A stretch of DNA of 51,408 bases, from positions 1 through 51,408 of the IMG/VR virus record IMGVR_UViG_3300048837_000563. One strand, written 5' to 3'. A program made the position numbers and the translations under genes. Below, piece after piece: positions 24,541-33,253 of the stretch. Under the pieces are notes generated by a model. It ran no database searches, was not told the DNA's origin, and worked only from the letters and a program-made list of their open reading frames with translations. Source of the stretch: a virus. Each line of letters starts with the position of its first letter. Within the stretch, counting starts at the first letter, position 1.

Positions 24541-24570
24541 AGAGGGTTAGAATTTTCATCCCAACCCTCT
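24541..24570 (-). terminator. Hairpin between portal and capsid genes
   Basis: AGAGGGTT (24541-24548) and AACCCTCT (24563-24570) form an eight-base stem with a 14-base loop, followed on the minus strand by TTTGTTAG. It is a moderate terminator and could also stabilise the capsid mRNA 5' end, since the capsid start is only about 20 bases away. A weak promoter-like TTGACG lies at 24622-24627. Confidence 0.45.
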
Positions 24571-24634
24571 AAGCACAAACCGAACCGCCGAATGAATACT
24601 ATTCTCAACTAGTGGTCTTTGTCGTCAAGATTTC

Positions 24635-24656
24635 AATTCCCTATATTTAGGGAATT
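24635..24656 (-). other. Post-stop hairpin after the portal gene
   Basis: AATTCCCTA (24635-24643) pairs with TAGGGAATT (24648-24656) and overlaps the TAA stop of the portal gene. A nearly identical element follows the zinc-ribbon gene at 30416-30435. There is no U-run, so it may protect the 3' end of an mRNA or mark a processing site. Confidence 0.55.
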
Positions 24657-26211
24657 ATTCTTCCTCCTCTGAATTGCTATTTTTTTGCACCAAGTTGCTA
24701 TCCGGCGTATTTAGCATTCCTAGCTCTTTACGACGATTTTGTTGTCTTTCAAGATTTTCGTAATGCTCTTCAACTGGACGATTAAATCGACCTTCTTGAA
24801 TATCTGTATCCGAAAGGTGTCCGCCTATATGTAGTAGATTCATCGCGTGAGCAACTTTAACCGGGTCGGTGTGTTCTGAAATCTCATCCCAGCGGTAGGT
24901 ATGTTCGGGGGTTATTTCTCGAAGAGATGGATATCTATCGACGATTCCTTTAATCTTTTCTGGAGAAGAGCGGTCGTCGTCTAGGTAATCGTCAAGTCGG
25001 ATAGCTTCATACCACCATTGGTAGAAATCTTTGTCAAGGATATCTTCATTGCATCCTAGTCGGTCCTGTTCGTGCGTACCTGCGTAAACTTGGCGATCTA
25101 AGGCACCGGAAGCCATGTTGTATCCACCACTATATCCAAGTGCCATATTTCGCGGGACGCATAGAGGGCGGGCGGCTTCTTGCACAAGAGCATTAATAAA
25201 CCCATCGTACATATTGCACGGTTGTTCAGGCTTAAGCTGTGTCATGTCATACATGGACGGTAGAACGGTCATTAGTCCCCGATCAATCGGAAAGCTATCA
25301 AACCAGTCTTCGGCGGCTTGTTGATTTGCGGTATCCAGATTTCCCGTAAAAGGATTAGTGGCAACCGGCTGCATGGATTTAAGCAAAACCGTAAAATCGG
25401 CGGCGATTTCAGCATTTTGGACAACCGCTAAAGTGTACCTACGTAATAAGGCCCATAGTGGGAGTGTGGTTGTGGTTTCCGGGATACCCCGTAACCAAGG
25501 CCGTTCTTTACGAAACCAATGTATTACGTTGTCTGCATCGATCCATTTACCACCGTATTGACGAATACTAAACATTTCAGATTCGCCCGGATGATCGTCT
25601 AACATCCAATACTGTTGGGGTTCCCCGCTACTCCGATCAATCCGAACAGCATCAATTTCGTATCGATTTTTTGGACTGTAATCACTGTTTTGGAAATGGT
25701 CACACTCGATTGTGCGGAATGTGATTTTAGTTTTGAGTTTACTTCGTCGGTCTGTATAGTAGACCCCGAAAGCTTCTCCACTATCTGTGCGAGCGTATCG
25801 CATTTGCCAAAGCTTTTGGCGTAGCTTAATCGACTTTGCGCGTGCTAACCAAAGACGTTCGATAGTTCGTTTTTGCGTATCACTGAATCGTGGGTCTGTG
25901 ATTTGTAGGGAGGGTCCGCCCCCTGTAAAATCGTTGGCAAGGGTTAAAAGGATACCTTTTAGATACCCTGAATTGGCCGATTCGTAACGTGCCCTTGAGC
26001 GGATTTTACTACGTGTAGCTAGGTTATGTGCGGTGTTCGGAGAGAACATATCCGCATTTGCCCAATGTAGTTCGTTCTGACTTGTTGTTTTTTCTGCGTC
26101 GTAACGTGAACGAAGTGCCCTCTTAATCTCTTCACGAATACGAATAACTTCGTTAGAGGGAGCTACCTCTACGAAGGGTTTTCCTGTTGCCGGGTTTATG
26201 ACTTTTCCCAT
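24655..26211 (-). CDS. Portal protein, lambda gpB family
   Basis: The 518-residue protein has the lambda-type portal features: ARYESANSGYLKGILLTLAND (N-terminal domain), VIHWFRKERPWLRGIP, then a stem helix region with VVQNAEIAADFTVLLK and the C-terminal GYNMASGALDRQVYAGTHEQDR, where YxxASG...D is diagnostic. Twelve copies would form the DNA channel. An acidic C-terminal tail (EEEE) is present. It is separated from the terminase gene by a fibre/adhesin module, which is unusual. Confidence 0.92.
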   Translation of the reverse strand: MGKVINPATGKPFVEVAPSNEVIRIREEIKRALRSRYDAEKTTSQNELHWANADMFSPNTAHNLATRSKIRSRARYESANSGYLKGILLTLANDFTGGGPSLQITDPRFSDTQKRTIERLWLARAKSIKLRQKLWQMRYARTDSGEAFGVYYTDRRSKLKTKITFRTIECDHFQNSDYSPKNRYEIDAVRIDRSSGEPQQYWMLDDHPGESEMFSIRQYGGKWIDADNVIHWFRKERPWLRGIPETTTTLPLWALLRRYTLAVVQNAEIAADFTVLLKSMQPVATNPFTGNLDTANQQAAEDWFDSFPIDRGLMTVLPSMYDMTQLKPEQPCNMYDGFINALVQEAARPLCVPRNMALGYSGGYNMASGALDRQVYAGTHEQDRLGCNEDILDKDFYQWWYEAIRLDDYLDDDRSSPEKIKGIVDRYPSLREITPEHTYRWDEISEHTDPVKVAHAMNLLHIGGHLSDTDIQEGRFNRPVEEHYENLERQQNRRKELGMLNTPDSNLVQKNSNSEEEE

Positions 26212-26214
26212 TAG

Positions 26215-26937
26215 TTACGGTCCTGCTGGCTTACATCGCGAAATACGTAAACCGTGAAGTGGTGTTTCTGGGGCTAGTAGTTCGGCTTGATACCGTTCGT
26301 AGGCGATGATTTCTCGTAAGTCTCTTTCTTCAACACTCCCCTCGTCGGTTACTGTTTTCTTAGGGGCACCTGCTAGACCTTCTAGGGCTTGTGTTTGTGT
26401 TTGTGAGGCTACCTCGATATGACTTTCTAAGGCGGTGTCTATTGCTGCCAATTGTGCTAATAGAACTGCTTGGAGTGTTACTAAATCTTGTGAAATGCTT
26501 GTTGTGGTTGGTTCCCCGATACGTGGGAAAGAGTCGCCTGTCTGAACAACTTGTTCTTGCCCTATTACGCTTGGTTGTAGGGGGGCAACGTCATAGAGAG
26601 TTACAGTTGTATTAACATCGGTATCTGCCGCATTAGGGCTAGTTATTTTTACCGTTAGTGCGGTGTTAGCGGGGACTAAGACGGGTATAGATTGAAATCG
26701 TGTTCGTGTTGTAGGAGATATTGATTTTGTTTGTGTCGCCCCATCGAATATAACCCCCCCGATTTCAATTTTGAGCGTGAAATCTCCGCCCGTACCATCT
26801 AAGTCTTTTGTCCCGTTACCTAAAACTATATCTGCTTGGATAAGTCTCGGATTTCCTGTGTCGGGCGTATTGTTGTAAATCGTGCTTTCATTAGTCAAGT
26901 CATGGTCTGTGTCTACAGGAGAACCGATAACTCTCAT
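26215..26937 (-). CDS. Virion-associated hypothetical protein, 240 aa
   Basis: The N-terminal 120 residues look like a beta-sandwich (DFTLKIEIGGVIFDG, NTALTVKIT). A helical segment rich in Gln/Ala and a C-terminal charged region follow. It sits between the fibre protein and the portal, with a TAATG overlap at 26937. It is probably part of the fibre module, but no family is recognised. Confidence 0.6.
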   Translation of the reverse strand: MRVIGSPVDTDHDLTNESTIYNNTPDTGNPRLIQADIVLGNGTKDLDGTGGDFTLKIEIGGVIFDGATQTKSISPTTRTRFQSIPVLVPANTALTVKITSPNAADTDVNTTVTLYDVAPLQPSVIGQEQVVQTGDSFPRIGEPTTTSISQDLVTLQAVLLAQLAAIDTALESHIEVASQTQTQALEGLAGAPKKTVTDEGSVEERDLREIIAYERYQAELLAPETPLHGLRISRCKPAGP

Positions 26938-28217
26938 TAAAATGCTCCCCTTGTTCTGGAATTTAGTTCGTTGAGCGTTGGTAAAACTTCTAGCTGTATA
27001 TCGAGATTTGCCTCATCTAAACCTATTGCCGCTCGTATACCTGAGGCATCCAATCCGCCCGCTCCGCTTAGAGCGTTGGCGTCTATTTGGTTAGGAATAG
27101 TGAATACCAATTGATCTGTTTTCGCTTTAATCGCCGTGACATTCGATCCGACAGTTCCCGCGACAATAGCCGAATTACAGGCAGCCGCGATGGCTGCAAT
27201 GGTGGCCGTTGCGTCGCCTTCGTTCACGAGGAATTCTTCGACCTTGGCTGCGATCGCGGCGAGTAATGCCGTGGCATCACCTTCGTCGAGGATCGCTGCT
27301 TCAACTGCCGCCGGAATCGCACTCACACTTGTTGCCGTCGCAAGCCCAGCCTGAATCTTCGTGACTGCGGTTGGGCTTATCGCTGTTCCGGTCAGCACAT
27401 CAGTCAGCATGGCATGGACGGCGACTCCCGCAGGGACGATCTGATACGTCGTAGAACTGTCCGGTGAAGCTGTTGTCGTCCATGCCTTCGCAACGTACAA
27501 ATCCCTGGTGATTGAAGAGTATCCGGTACACAGTCCGAAACTACCCTTCCCTTCTCCACCAGTCAGTAGGATTACCTGTCCGACGTACTTGTTGTTTACA
27601 CTGCCTGCGTCTGCGTCTAGTCTGATTGACGTCGAAGTACCTCCGGCGATAGCTGTGCCAGAATGTGTCACGCGGGGAAGTCCATTAACGCTCGTTTGAC
27701 TTGCTGCATTCTTAGCCGGATCGTAATCAGGATGCAAAACAACCGTGCCGTTACCTAGTGCTGTGATTACCGCCGCAAGAGCAGTTGCCGTCGCCATATC
27801 GGGAATCGCGGTGAATGATGAACCGTCTTCGGTGGCGAGCATTGGATTAGTCGGAATCGCTGCAATGTCTGCCGCAATACTCGCACCCGCTGGCCCGCCG
27901 AGCCGTGCGTAATTGTCGCCCGTCTGCTTAACCACGACTGCAAAGTTAAACGCCTTCGCTCGCCCGACCGCACCCATTGCCCACGAAACCTCAATCTGCC
28001 CGTAATCACCGACTACCCAGCCGTCGCCACTCGCGAGCGTTACACTGACGACATACAGCCCGGTTCCTTTATTCACGACTGCAATATCGGTCCCAATCAA
28101 CGCGGTTCCATTGCGTCGAATCACCGCAGTTGACAACGAGTCCGCATTCGTCAACGCACCTGTTGAAAGATCGCTCGTTACGAATTCAGCGGATAATGCG
28201 TCGTCTACGTGTGCCAT
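26937..28217 (-). CDS. Fibre/adhesin structural protein, 426 aa
   Basis: The start at 28217 (MAHVDDALSAEF) is preferred because it forms TAATG with the upstream stop. The protein is Ala/Thr/Val-rich. An N-terminal beta domain is followed by GDNYARLGGPAGASIAADI, a carbohydrate-module-like middle, and helical repeats (AAIGLDEANLDIQLEVL) at the end. I know these short helical repeats from phage fibre proteins. Codons down to about 27.13 kb look foreign and the final part is phage-like, so the exposed part may have been exchanged. Confidence 0.65.
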   Translation of the reverse strand: MAHVDDALSAEFVTSDLSTGALTNADSLSTAVIRRNGTALIGTDIAVVNKGTGLYVVSVTLASGDGWVVGDYGQIEVSWAMGAVGRAKAFNFAVVVKQTGDNYARLGGPAGASIAADIAAIPTNPMLATEDGSSFTAIPDMATATALAAVITALGNGTVVLHPDYDPAKNAASQTSVNGLPRVTHSGTAIAGGTSTSIRLDADAGSVNNKYVGQVILLTGGEGKGSFGLCTGYSSITRDLYVAKAWTTTASPDSSTTYQIVPAGVAVHAMLTDVLTGTAISPTAVTKIQAGLATATSVSAIPAAVEAAILDEGDATALLAAIAAKVEEFLVNEGDATATIAAIAAACNSAIVAGTVGSNVTAIKAKTDQLVFTIPNQIDANALSGAGGLDASGIRAAIGLDEANLDIQLEVLPTLNELNSRTRGAF

Positions 28218-29389
28218 TAAATCCACTCCGCTGGTTCTTCGAGGATTACTCCGCCGCCACCACCACCGACTAACGGAGGAACTGCCCCTCGATGCTGCCC
28301 CGACCCAAAGGGATAACCACCAGTGCGTAATAGACCGATGTCCTTCGTTCGGTAATACGCAAATCGATTTGCAAAGTCACTTAGGCTCGTTGGCTTGCTG
28401 CCAGTGCGGTTGAATGGATCTTCAGCCAGCTTCTCGTTGTTAGTTCCACCTGGAGACGCTGGCACCACGTCACCCATTAACACCGCATCCATCGCATTGA
28501 AGTCAGCAGTGTTGTCGTAGAAGCTATTTCCAAAAAAGACTGGAAGATCATACGCGCCGAGCCATCCGCCTAATGCCGCCTGAAATCCAACAAAGATGTT
28601 ATTCGTAATCTGCGACGCATAGGCCAGTGTGTCCTTACTGAACCAAATTCCGTCGTGAATCGTTCCTTTCGTCCGTTGAATCAGCGTATTGTTAGTCGCT
28701 AAAACTGGCACAGTACAGCTAATGGCAATTCCACCGTTGATGTCGAAAATTGTGTTCGCGACATTGTATGCAGCTTGACATACCGTCACGAAATTACGGG
28801 TTCCACGATCTAAGAAATAGCATGAATGTACCCGTGAAGCACCATAGCAAGCCGCTAGGCCCAAATTGTGGAAAAAGCAGCCGAACACACTCGTGGACGC
28901 GGAAGGGCCAACTGTACCGATACCGCCGCCGCTGCTGTTCGTGAATTCACAATGTGCGAAATTCCAGTATTGGTACAGTTGTACGAGAGGCTCGCTGGAG
29001 CCTCCGTTCGTGAATCGGAAGTAAAACCAATTCACGTAATTCTTCTGATGTGACGCACCATTCCAAAAATCAAAGATTGGTGTGTTGATTGCATTGCCGT
29101 CGAATGTTGGGGCAGTGAGGACAGTTGGATCTGCGTTCGGATCAAAAGCACCAGATCCCGACCAAACTACATGAGTGAGTTGGGCAAGTGATGTCGGGTT
29201 AAATGGGATCGCCCAGTCGGATCCTACAATCGTTGTACCTTGCTTTATGGCTAGGAAATTTCCAAGCGAAGTGTTAAATGTCATTGACGACAACATGTAA
29301 CCGTAGCGACCGTACGGATCGCCAAGAGTACCGTTGCCAGAGTTGGCATCGATGCTCGGATCGCAGTAGATGATTGTCGGAGTTGCCAT
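28217..29389 (-). CDS. Right-handed beta-helix tailspike/adhesin, 390 aa
   Basis: The protein begins with an IIYCDPSIDANSGNGTLGDP element typical of parallel beta-helix (pectate-lyase-like) proteins. It continues with Asn-rich rungs such as NNTLIQRTKG, ITNNIFVGF and FGNSFYDN, and ends DIGLLRTGGYPFGSGQHRG and a poly-Gly stretch. Such adhesins bind or cut surface polysaccharide. Its location between terminase and portal, and base use unlike the neighbouring head genes, suggest it came in as a cassette. Catalytic acids cannot be identified by eye. Confidence 0.75.
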   Translation of the reverse strand: MATPTIIYCDPSIDANSGNGTLGDPYGRYGYMLSSMTFNTSLGNFLAIKQGTTIVGSDWAIPFNPTSLAQLTHVVWSGSGAFDPNADPTVLTAPTFDGNAINTPIFDFWNGASHQKNYVNWFYFRFTNGGSSEPLVQLYQYWNFAHCEFTNSSGGGIGTVGPSASTSVFGCFFHNLGLAACYGASRVHSCYFLDRGTRNFVTVCQAAYNVANTIFDINGGIAISCTVPVLATNNTLIQRTKGTIHDGIWFSKDTLAYASQITNNIFVGFQAALGGWLGAYDLPVFFGNSFYDNTADFNAMDAVLMGDVVPASPGGTNNEKLAEDPFNRTGSKPTSLSDFANRFAYYRTKDIGLLRTGGYPFGSGQHRGAVPPLVGGGGGGVILEEPAEWI

Positions 29390-29733
29390 TAGTTAATCAT
29401 CTCATCGACAGTTGCTTTTGTCGGCAATTCAACCGGCCCATTGTTGAGTTCACTGAGCTTGGCGTTCAGCGAGGCGATTACATTGCGGTGTTGGCCTTCG
29501 CGTTTCTGCAATGATTCTCTTTCGGTGGCCAGCATAGCCGCCGACCGATTCTCAGCGTAAGCAACTAGATCCGTCAATTCCCGTCGCTGTTTCGCGATTA
29601 CGCCTTCGGTTAAGACCTTTTGCAAAACAACCGGGTCAAGGCCAAGGGCGTCGGCGAAAAACTGTTGCACGGCAGTGGGATTGTCCGCAAGTAGTTGCCG
29701 CATTCCAGCGGCGAGTTCTTTAGGATCGATCAT
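29389..29733 (-). CDS. Hypothetical coiled-coil protein, 114 aa
   Basis: All-helical, with an Asp/Leu/Val-rich N-terminus and a central coiled-coil candidate (ENRSAAMLATERESLQKREG). It overlaps the beta-helix gene in TAATG and shares its foreign-looking base use, so it is probably part of the same fibre cassette, perhaps a fibre chaperone. No family is recognised. Confidence 0.65.
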   Translation of the reverse strand: MIDPKELAAGMRQLLADNPTAVQQFFADALGLDPVVLQKVLTEGVIAKQRRELTDLVAYAENRSAAMLATERESLQKREGQHRNVIASLNAKLSELNNGPVELPTKATVDEMIN

Positions 29734-29742
29734 GTTGATTAC

Positions 29743-30060
29743 CTACTTTTGTTGAATAGTAGAGATTGTTTGGCGTAAATCCGTTATCGCGTCACACATA
29801 CGGTCGGAAGTTACGTTTATTGCGACTAGTTGATTTGTAAATTCTGCTCTTTGTTCTTTTATATCTTGTCGAAAAGAGTCAACCAGCTTATTGATTATTA
29901 TATCGTGTTTGTCCGCTAGGTCTTTTGTTATCTCGTTAGACCGTTTCGATAATTGTGGGATGGTAACTGTTGTTGTGTGCCAAGCATACCAAACTGCGAA
30001 TCCGATTGAGCTAAGCTGAGAGATTATTTGAGCGATATCTTTACCTTCCATCACTTCCAT
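29743..30060 (-). CDS. Membrane-anchored coiled-coil protein, holin-like candidate
   Basis: An N-terminal hydrophobic helix (about residues 8-28, ISQLSSIGFAVWYAW) is followed by a long charged helix likely to form a coiled coil. XhlA-type holin partners have one membrane helix and a coiled coil, though in the reverse order. This is one of few lysis candidates here. It could also be a virion or fibre-associated protein. Downstream composition changes at 29.74 kb. Confidence 0.5.
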   Translation of the reverse strand: MEVMEGKDIAQIISQLSSIGFAVWYAWHTTTVTIPQLSKRSNEITKDLADKHDIIINKLVDSFRQDIKEQRAEFTNQLVAINVTSDRMCDAITDLRQTISTIQQK

Positions 30061-30084
30061 GTCTGCCGCTCCAATTTTTTTGAG

Positions 30085-30348
30085 TTATCGCCAACCTACG
30101 ATTTCTGCCGCTGTCGTCCCTGTTTTGTAGATTTTCGTGATAAAGAAGATATGCTGTACCCCAATTACCAAAGCATTCGCTGGTAAGACAACACCTGTTG
30201 CGTTAGGCGTATCTACCTTAACGTTCCCGGCTGTTCCGATTGAGAAACCGCGTAAAGGAGGATCGAAAGATTGATCGGTCGCGGATATGTCGACTAAGAT
30301 TGCTTCGGAAGGCGGATAGACAGACTCTTTTGTTCGGACATGAACCAT
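30085..30348 (-). CDS. Spike-base-like small virion protein, 87 aa
   Basis: The ATG at 30348 (MVHVRTKESV) is preferred over a GTG at 30357 because AAAGG lies eight bases before it. The pattern PPLRGFSIGTAGNVKVDTP, then NALVIGVQHIFFITKIYKTG and TTAAEIVG, matches small virion proteins I know as spike base or RCAP-type. The leader contains an AAACACC/GGTGTTT inverted repeat that covers the ribosome-binding site and could limit translation. Confidence 0.6.
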   Translation of the reverse strand: MVHVRTKESVYPPSEAILVDISATDQSFDPPLRGFSIGTAGNVKVDTPNATGVVLPANALVIGVQHIFFITKIYKTGTTAAEIVGWR

Positions 30349-30415
30349 AAGAAACACCTTTCTCGAAAATGGTGTTTTTATTATGGTAAGCCCTAGTTAT
30401 TGGGTCAATAAAAGT

Positions 30416-30435
30416 ATTCCCTAGATGTAGGGAAT
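30416..30435 (-). other. Post-stop hairpin, second copy
   Basis: ATTCCCTA (30416-30423) and TAGGGAAT (30428-30435) pair around GATG directly after the TAA of the zinc-ribbon gene. It repeats the element behind the portal gene (24635-24656) in both sequence and placement. Confidence 0.55.
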
Positions 30436-30692
30436 TATTGAAAGAAGGGATTTTCTGGAGAAGAGGGCGGGGGGTCGATTGGTGGACTAGGTATCTCGAT
30501 TTTCTTTTTCCTACCTTGTCTAAACGTCTCGTCTATCTCATGGTCTACTATTTCTTTGGTCCGATACTGTTTGTCGCAATGTCGGCATAATCTGATTCTT
30601 ACGATTATCTGCTGTCCGAGAATAGTAGCCTTGCGGGTTTCAAGTACCCTAGAGTATTTCCCGTTGCAACGAGGGCATTGTAAGGCTTCCAT
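30435..30692 (-). CDS. NrdR-type zinc-ribbon protein, 85 aa
   Basis: CPRCNGKYSRVLETRKA and RIRLCRHCDKQYRTKEI resemble the N-terminal zinc ribbon of NrdR (CPxC...V.dSR...RRR.eC..C..RfTT), but the ATP-cone is absent. A Pro-rich tail follows. It begins two bases after the large terminase stop, where a small terminase subunit might be expected. Whether it serves in packaging or regulation is unknown. Confidence 0.65.
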   Translation of the reverse strand: MEALQCPRCNGKYSRVLETRKATILGQQIIVRIRLCRHCDKQYRTKEIVDHEIDETFRQGRKKKIEIPSPPIDPPPSSPENPFFQ

Positions 30693-30694
30693 AC

Positions 30695-33229
30695 CTAGCG
30701 TTGCTCCTTCTTTTTATTCTCCCAAATCTTGCGTAGAGAATGCTGTTGCTGAATTCTTAGCTGATCGTCGTAATCTGGTGTTTTAATGCTGGCACCACAT
30801 ATCGAAGCGAGACACATACAACCCGTCGCACAATCGAGGTAGTCATTCTCGTCTTTCATATTGGGTCGCACATTCCAACAATCCTTAGTAATACCTCTAG
30901 CTAGGATAGGTTCGGGGTATTCTGAACCTCCTAAATGATCGGCAAACATTTGATGGTTTGCTGGTAAGTCGTTGAATAGTGTAACGCATCCCTGTGAACC
31001 GTAAGAAGTTCCTAATCGTTTCATTAGGAAAGTTTTCAGTCGGTTTACATCAGACAATACGTATCTTGCGTTACGTGTTTCGCTATATGGTTTGATTACC
31101 CATTTACTTTCTTGAACATTGGGGAATTGTTCATGCTCAAAAAGCCAGCCATCTGTAGGTTTGTATTCTTCTAGCTGTTTCTGGGAAGGGAGAAAAGGGT
31201 GGCCTTGGTAAGCAATTATTCTTTGGTCGTTGAACTCGCGAATGAAACGTTTACATACTTCAGCCGACTTACCCCATTTTGTATCAATTCCTAATGCTCG
31301 GATACTCTTCTCTTCTAGCTCTTGTCCCTGGATTGGGAATTTCCGGTTTAGCAACCAGCTACAACATTGTGTTAGAGCTAGGTAAATCTTTTCATCGAAC
31401 GGTGCTCGCGTTTTGGTGGATTTACCTGGAGAGTTTAGTTCCGGTCGTTGATTTGGGTACGTTTTGTAGAATTCCCGCGTAAGTAGTGACCAACCGTAAG
31501 TTTGGTTTTTACGGATGTAGTTTGTTTGAACTTGAGGAAAAGTACCGTAGTCAATGAACTGCCCATTAAAGGCATGGTCGTGGGCGAAGATTGCATAAAA
31601 TAGAATTTCTTCTTGGATATCAATGAACGCGACTAGATTTGTCCACTGTACCGAAAGTTCATTTCTACTGATATTTGTTGTTTTTTCTGCAATCTCGGAA
31701 GGTGTTAAGAGTAATCCGACTGTAGCGGATTTCATTTTTGGTCTGTTTTGGCCTTCTGAAAGAAAGGCTAAATGGTCTTTGAAACGCCAATTCATCGCGG
31801 ATTGGATCGCGGAAACTTCGTCTTTGGTGGGGTCTTTAGTATCGTGTTTGTATCGATCTGCCCACGTAACCTCAAAGCCTGCGTCTAAGACTTCTCGTTT
31901 CTCGCGATAGAATTCGTTTGCTAGGCGTAAATCCCCGAATTCTCGAAAGGATTGATCTCGTATTTCTCGGTACTGATTCCACAACTGCCCCTGTATGTTT
32001 GGTGTGCTGTTTATCTCTTCATGGATAACGTCATCATCAATACCTGCTGGGTATTTAGAGATAACTCCGTATCGTACACCTGCGTAATCAGGTTTTTTTG
32101 CTGGCGTGAGGTACGTATCTGCTACGTCGCCTTCTCGAATAACCGTCGTAGGCATGAGAACAGCGGACGTTATATCCGGGCCGGATAAATGTTCGATTGC
32201 AGATTCAATAAGATGTTCTAAATCTTCGCAAGACTTAGGCGAATCTGCTTTTTGATCCTTTTGAACGTCGTCTAAAAGTATCATATCCGGGCGGGGTTGC
32301 GTTAGTAGAATTGGGTGTACGTCGGCTTCACCCCGAATCGAACCGTCTATACCAGCGACACGGATAATACAACCCGCAGAATTGATAATAAATCTCTCAA
32401 TCTCAATTCCGATATCGGGAAGATAAGTTACACATTCCCGGTCGTACTTTAAGTAATCCTTGATATCCTCTTCCTCAAAAAGCATCGAAGGATATTGGAT
32501 TTCTTTGGAAGTATAGATTAGGTGTGTCCGTTCCCCCTTGTAAGTCTGTCCGTGCATACCTTGTGTAGGTCTGCCTTCGATACGGTAGATCGGATAAGCT
32601 ATTTCCGGGAAGTCTTGTTTGAGAGCTTGGGAGCGATACCAATACGCTTTAATGAATTCAAGTGTCTGGATTGCTTTATCTTCTTTGCTGCCGATGAAGA
32701 AAGGGAATTTGCGATATCCGTAAGCGGTAGCTCGACGGATCATACCGCGAGCGATAGCAGTTTTACCCCCGCCACGAGGTACACCAAATGCTTTTTTACC
32801 ACCATAACGGATACGGTCTTCGATTTCCCTGATTAGCGAAATATGATAATCTGCAAAGCCCATGTAGAAGACCTTTGGCATGTAGGTCTGTAGGTCTAGC
32901 AGAGGATCGGCCTTACATGCCATTCTCCGTTCCCAATTGATTGCGGAGAAGTCGATAGGCTTGAAGTCGGAAAATTCGGGGGTATTAGCGATATCCCGTA
33001 GGTTAGTGCTTTTCTTCCATTCGTCTTTTGCCCGATTCGCACTAATCTGTTCTTGACGACGCATCCGTTTAACGGGGTCGGTAGGCATCGCCCCTGGATA
33101 TGGAAGGGGGGTAGATGATGCCTTTTTTGGTGTTTTTTTGCGTGGGGGGGCTTTCTTTGTAGCCTTTTTAGGTGCTTTCTTGTGTTTTACGGCTTGGGAA
33201 AGCCCCCCAATCACTACTTTCTTGACCAT
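30695..33229 (-). CDS. terL: Large terminase subunit
   Basis: The 844-residue protein has an ATPase domain with Walker A VPRGGGKTAIARG (Lys156) and Walker B DMILLDDV. The RNase H-like nuclease domain has FIDIQEE, ALGIDTKWG and DYLDCATG acidic elements. It packages DNA into proheads. It is longer than the usual 450-650 residues. The extra length includes a Lys/Ala/Pro-rich N-terminus (residues 14-40) resembling histone H1 tails, and insertions in the ATPase domain. No clear small terminase gene was found beside it. Confidence 0.92.
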   Translation of the reverse strand: MVKKVVIGGLSQAVKHKKAPKKATKKAPPRKKTPKKASSTPLPYPGAMPTDPVKRMRRQEQISANRAKDEWKKSTNLRDIANTPEFSDFKPIDFSAINWERRMACKADPLLDLQTYMPKVFYMGFADYHISLIREIEDRIRYGGKKAFGVPRGGGKTAIARGMIRRATAYGYRKFPFFIGSKEDKAIQTLEFIKAYWYRSQALKQDFPEIAYPIYRIEGRPTQGMHGQTYKGERTHLIYTSKEIQYPSMLFEEEDIKDYLKYDRECVTYLPDIGIEIERFIINSAGCIIRVAGIDGSIRGEADVHPILLTQPRPDMILLDDVQKDQKADSPKSCEDLEHLIESAIEHLSGPDITSAVLMPTTVIREGDVADTYLTPAKKPDYAGVRYGVISKYPAGIDDDVIHEEINSTPNIQGQLWNQYREIRDQSFREFGDLRLANEFYREKREVLDAGFEVTWADRYKHDTKDPTKDEVSAIQSAMNWRFKDHLAFLSEGQNRPKMKSATVGLLLTPSEIAEKTTNISRNELSVQWTNLVAFIDIQEEILFYAIFAHDHAFNGQFIDYGTFPQVQTNYIRKNQTYGWSLLTREFYKTYPNQRPELNSPGKSTKTRAPFDEKIYLALTQCCSWLLNRKFPIQGQELEEKSIRALGIDTKWGKSAEVCKRFIREFNDQRIIAYQGHPFLPSQKQLEEYKPTDGWLFEHEQFPNVQESKWVIKPYSETRNARYVLSDVNRLKTFLMKRLGTSYGSQGCVTLFNDLPANHQMFADHLGGSEYPEPILARGITKDCWNVRPNMKDENDYLDCATGCMCLASICGASIKTPDYDDQLRIQQQHSLRKIWENKKKEQR

Positions 33230-33253
33230 TTTTAACCTTCCGAGAAGTCGAAT

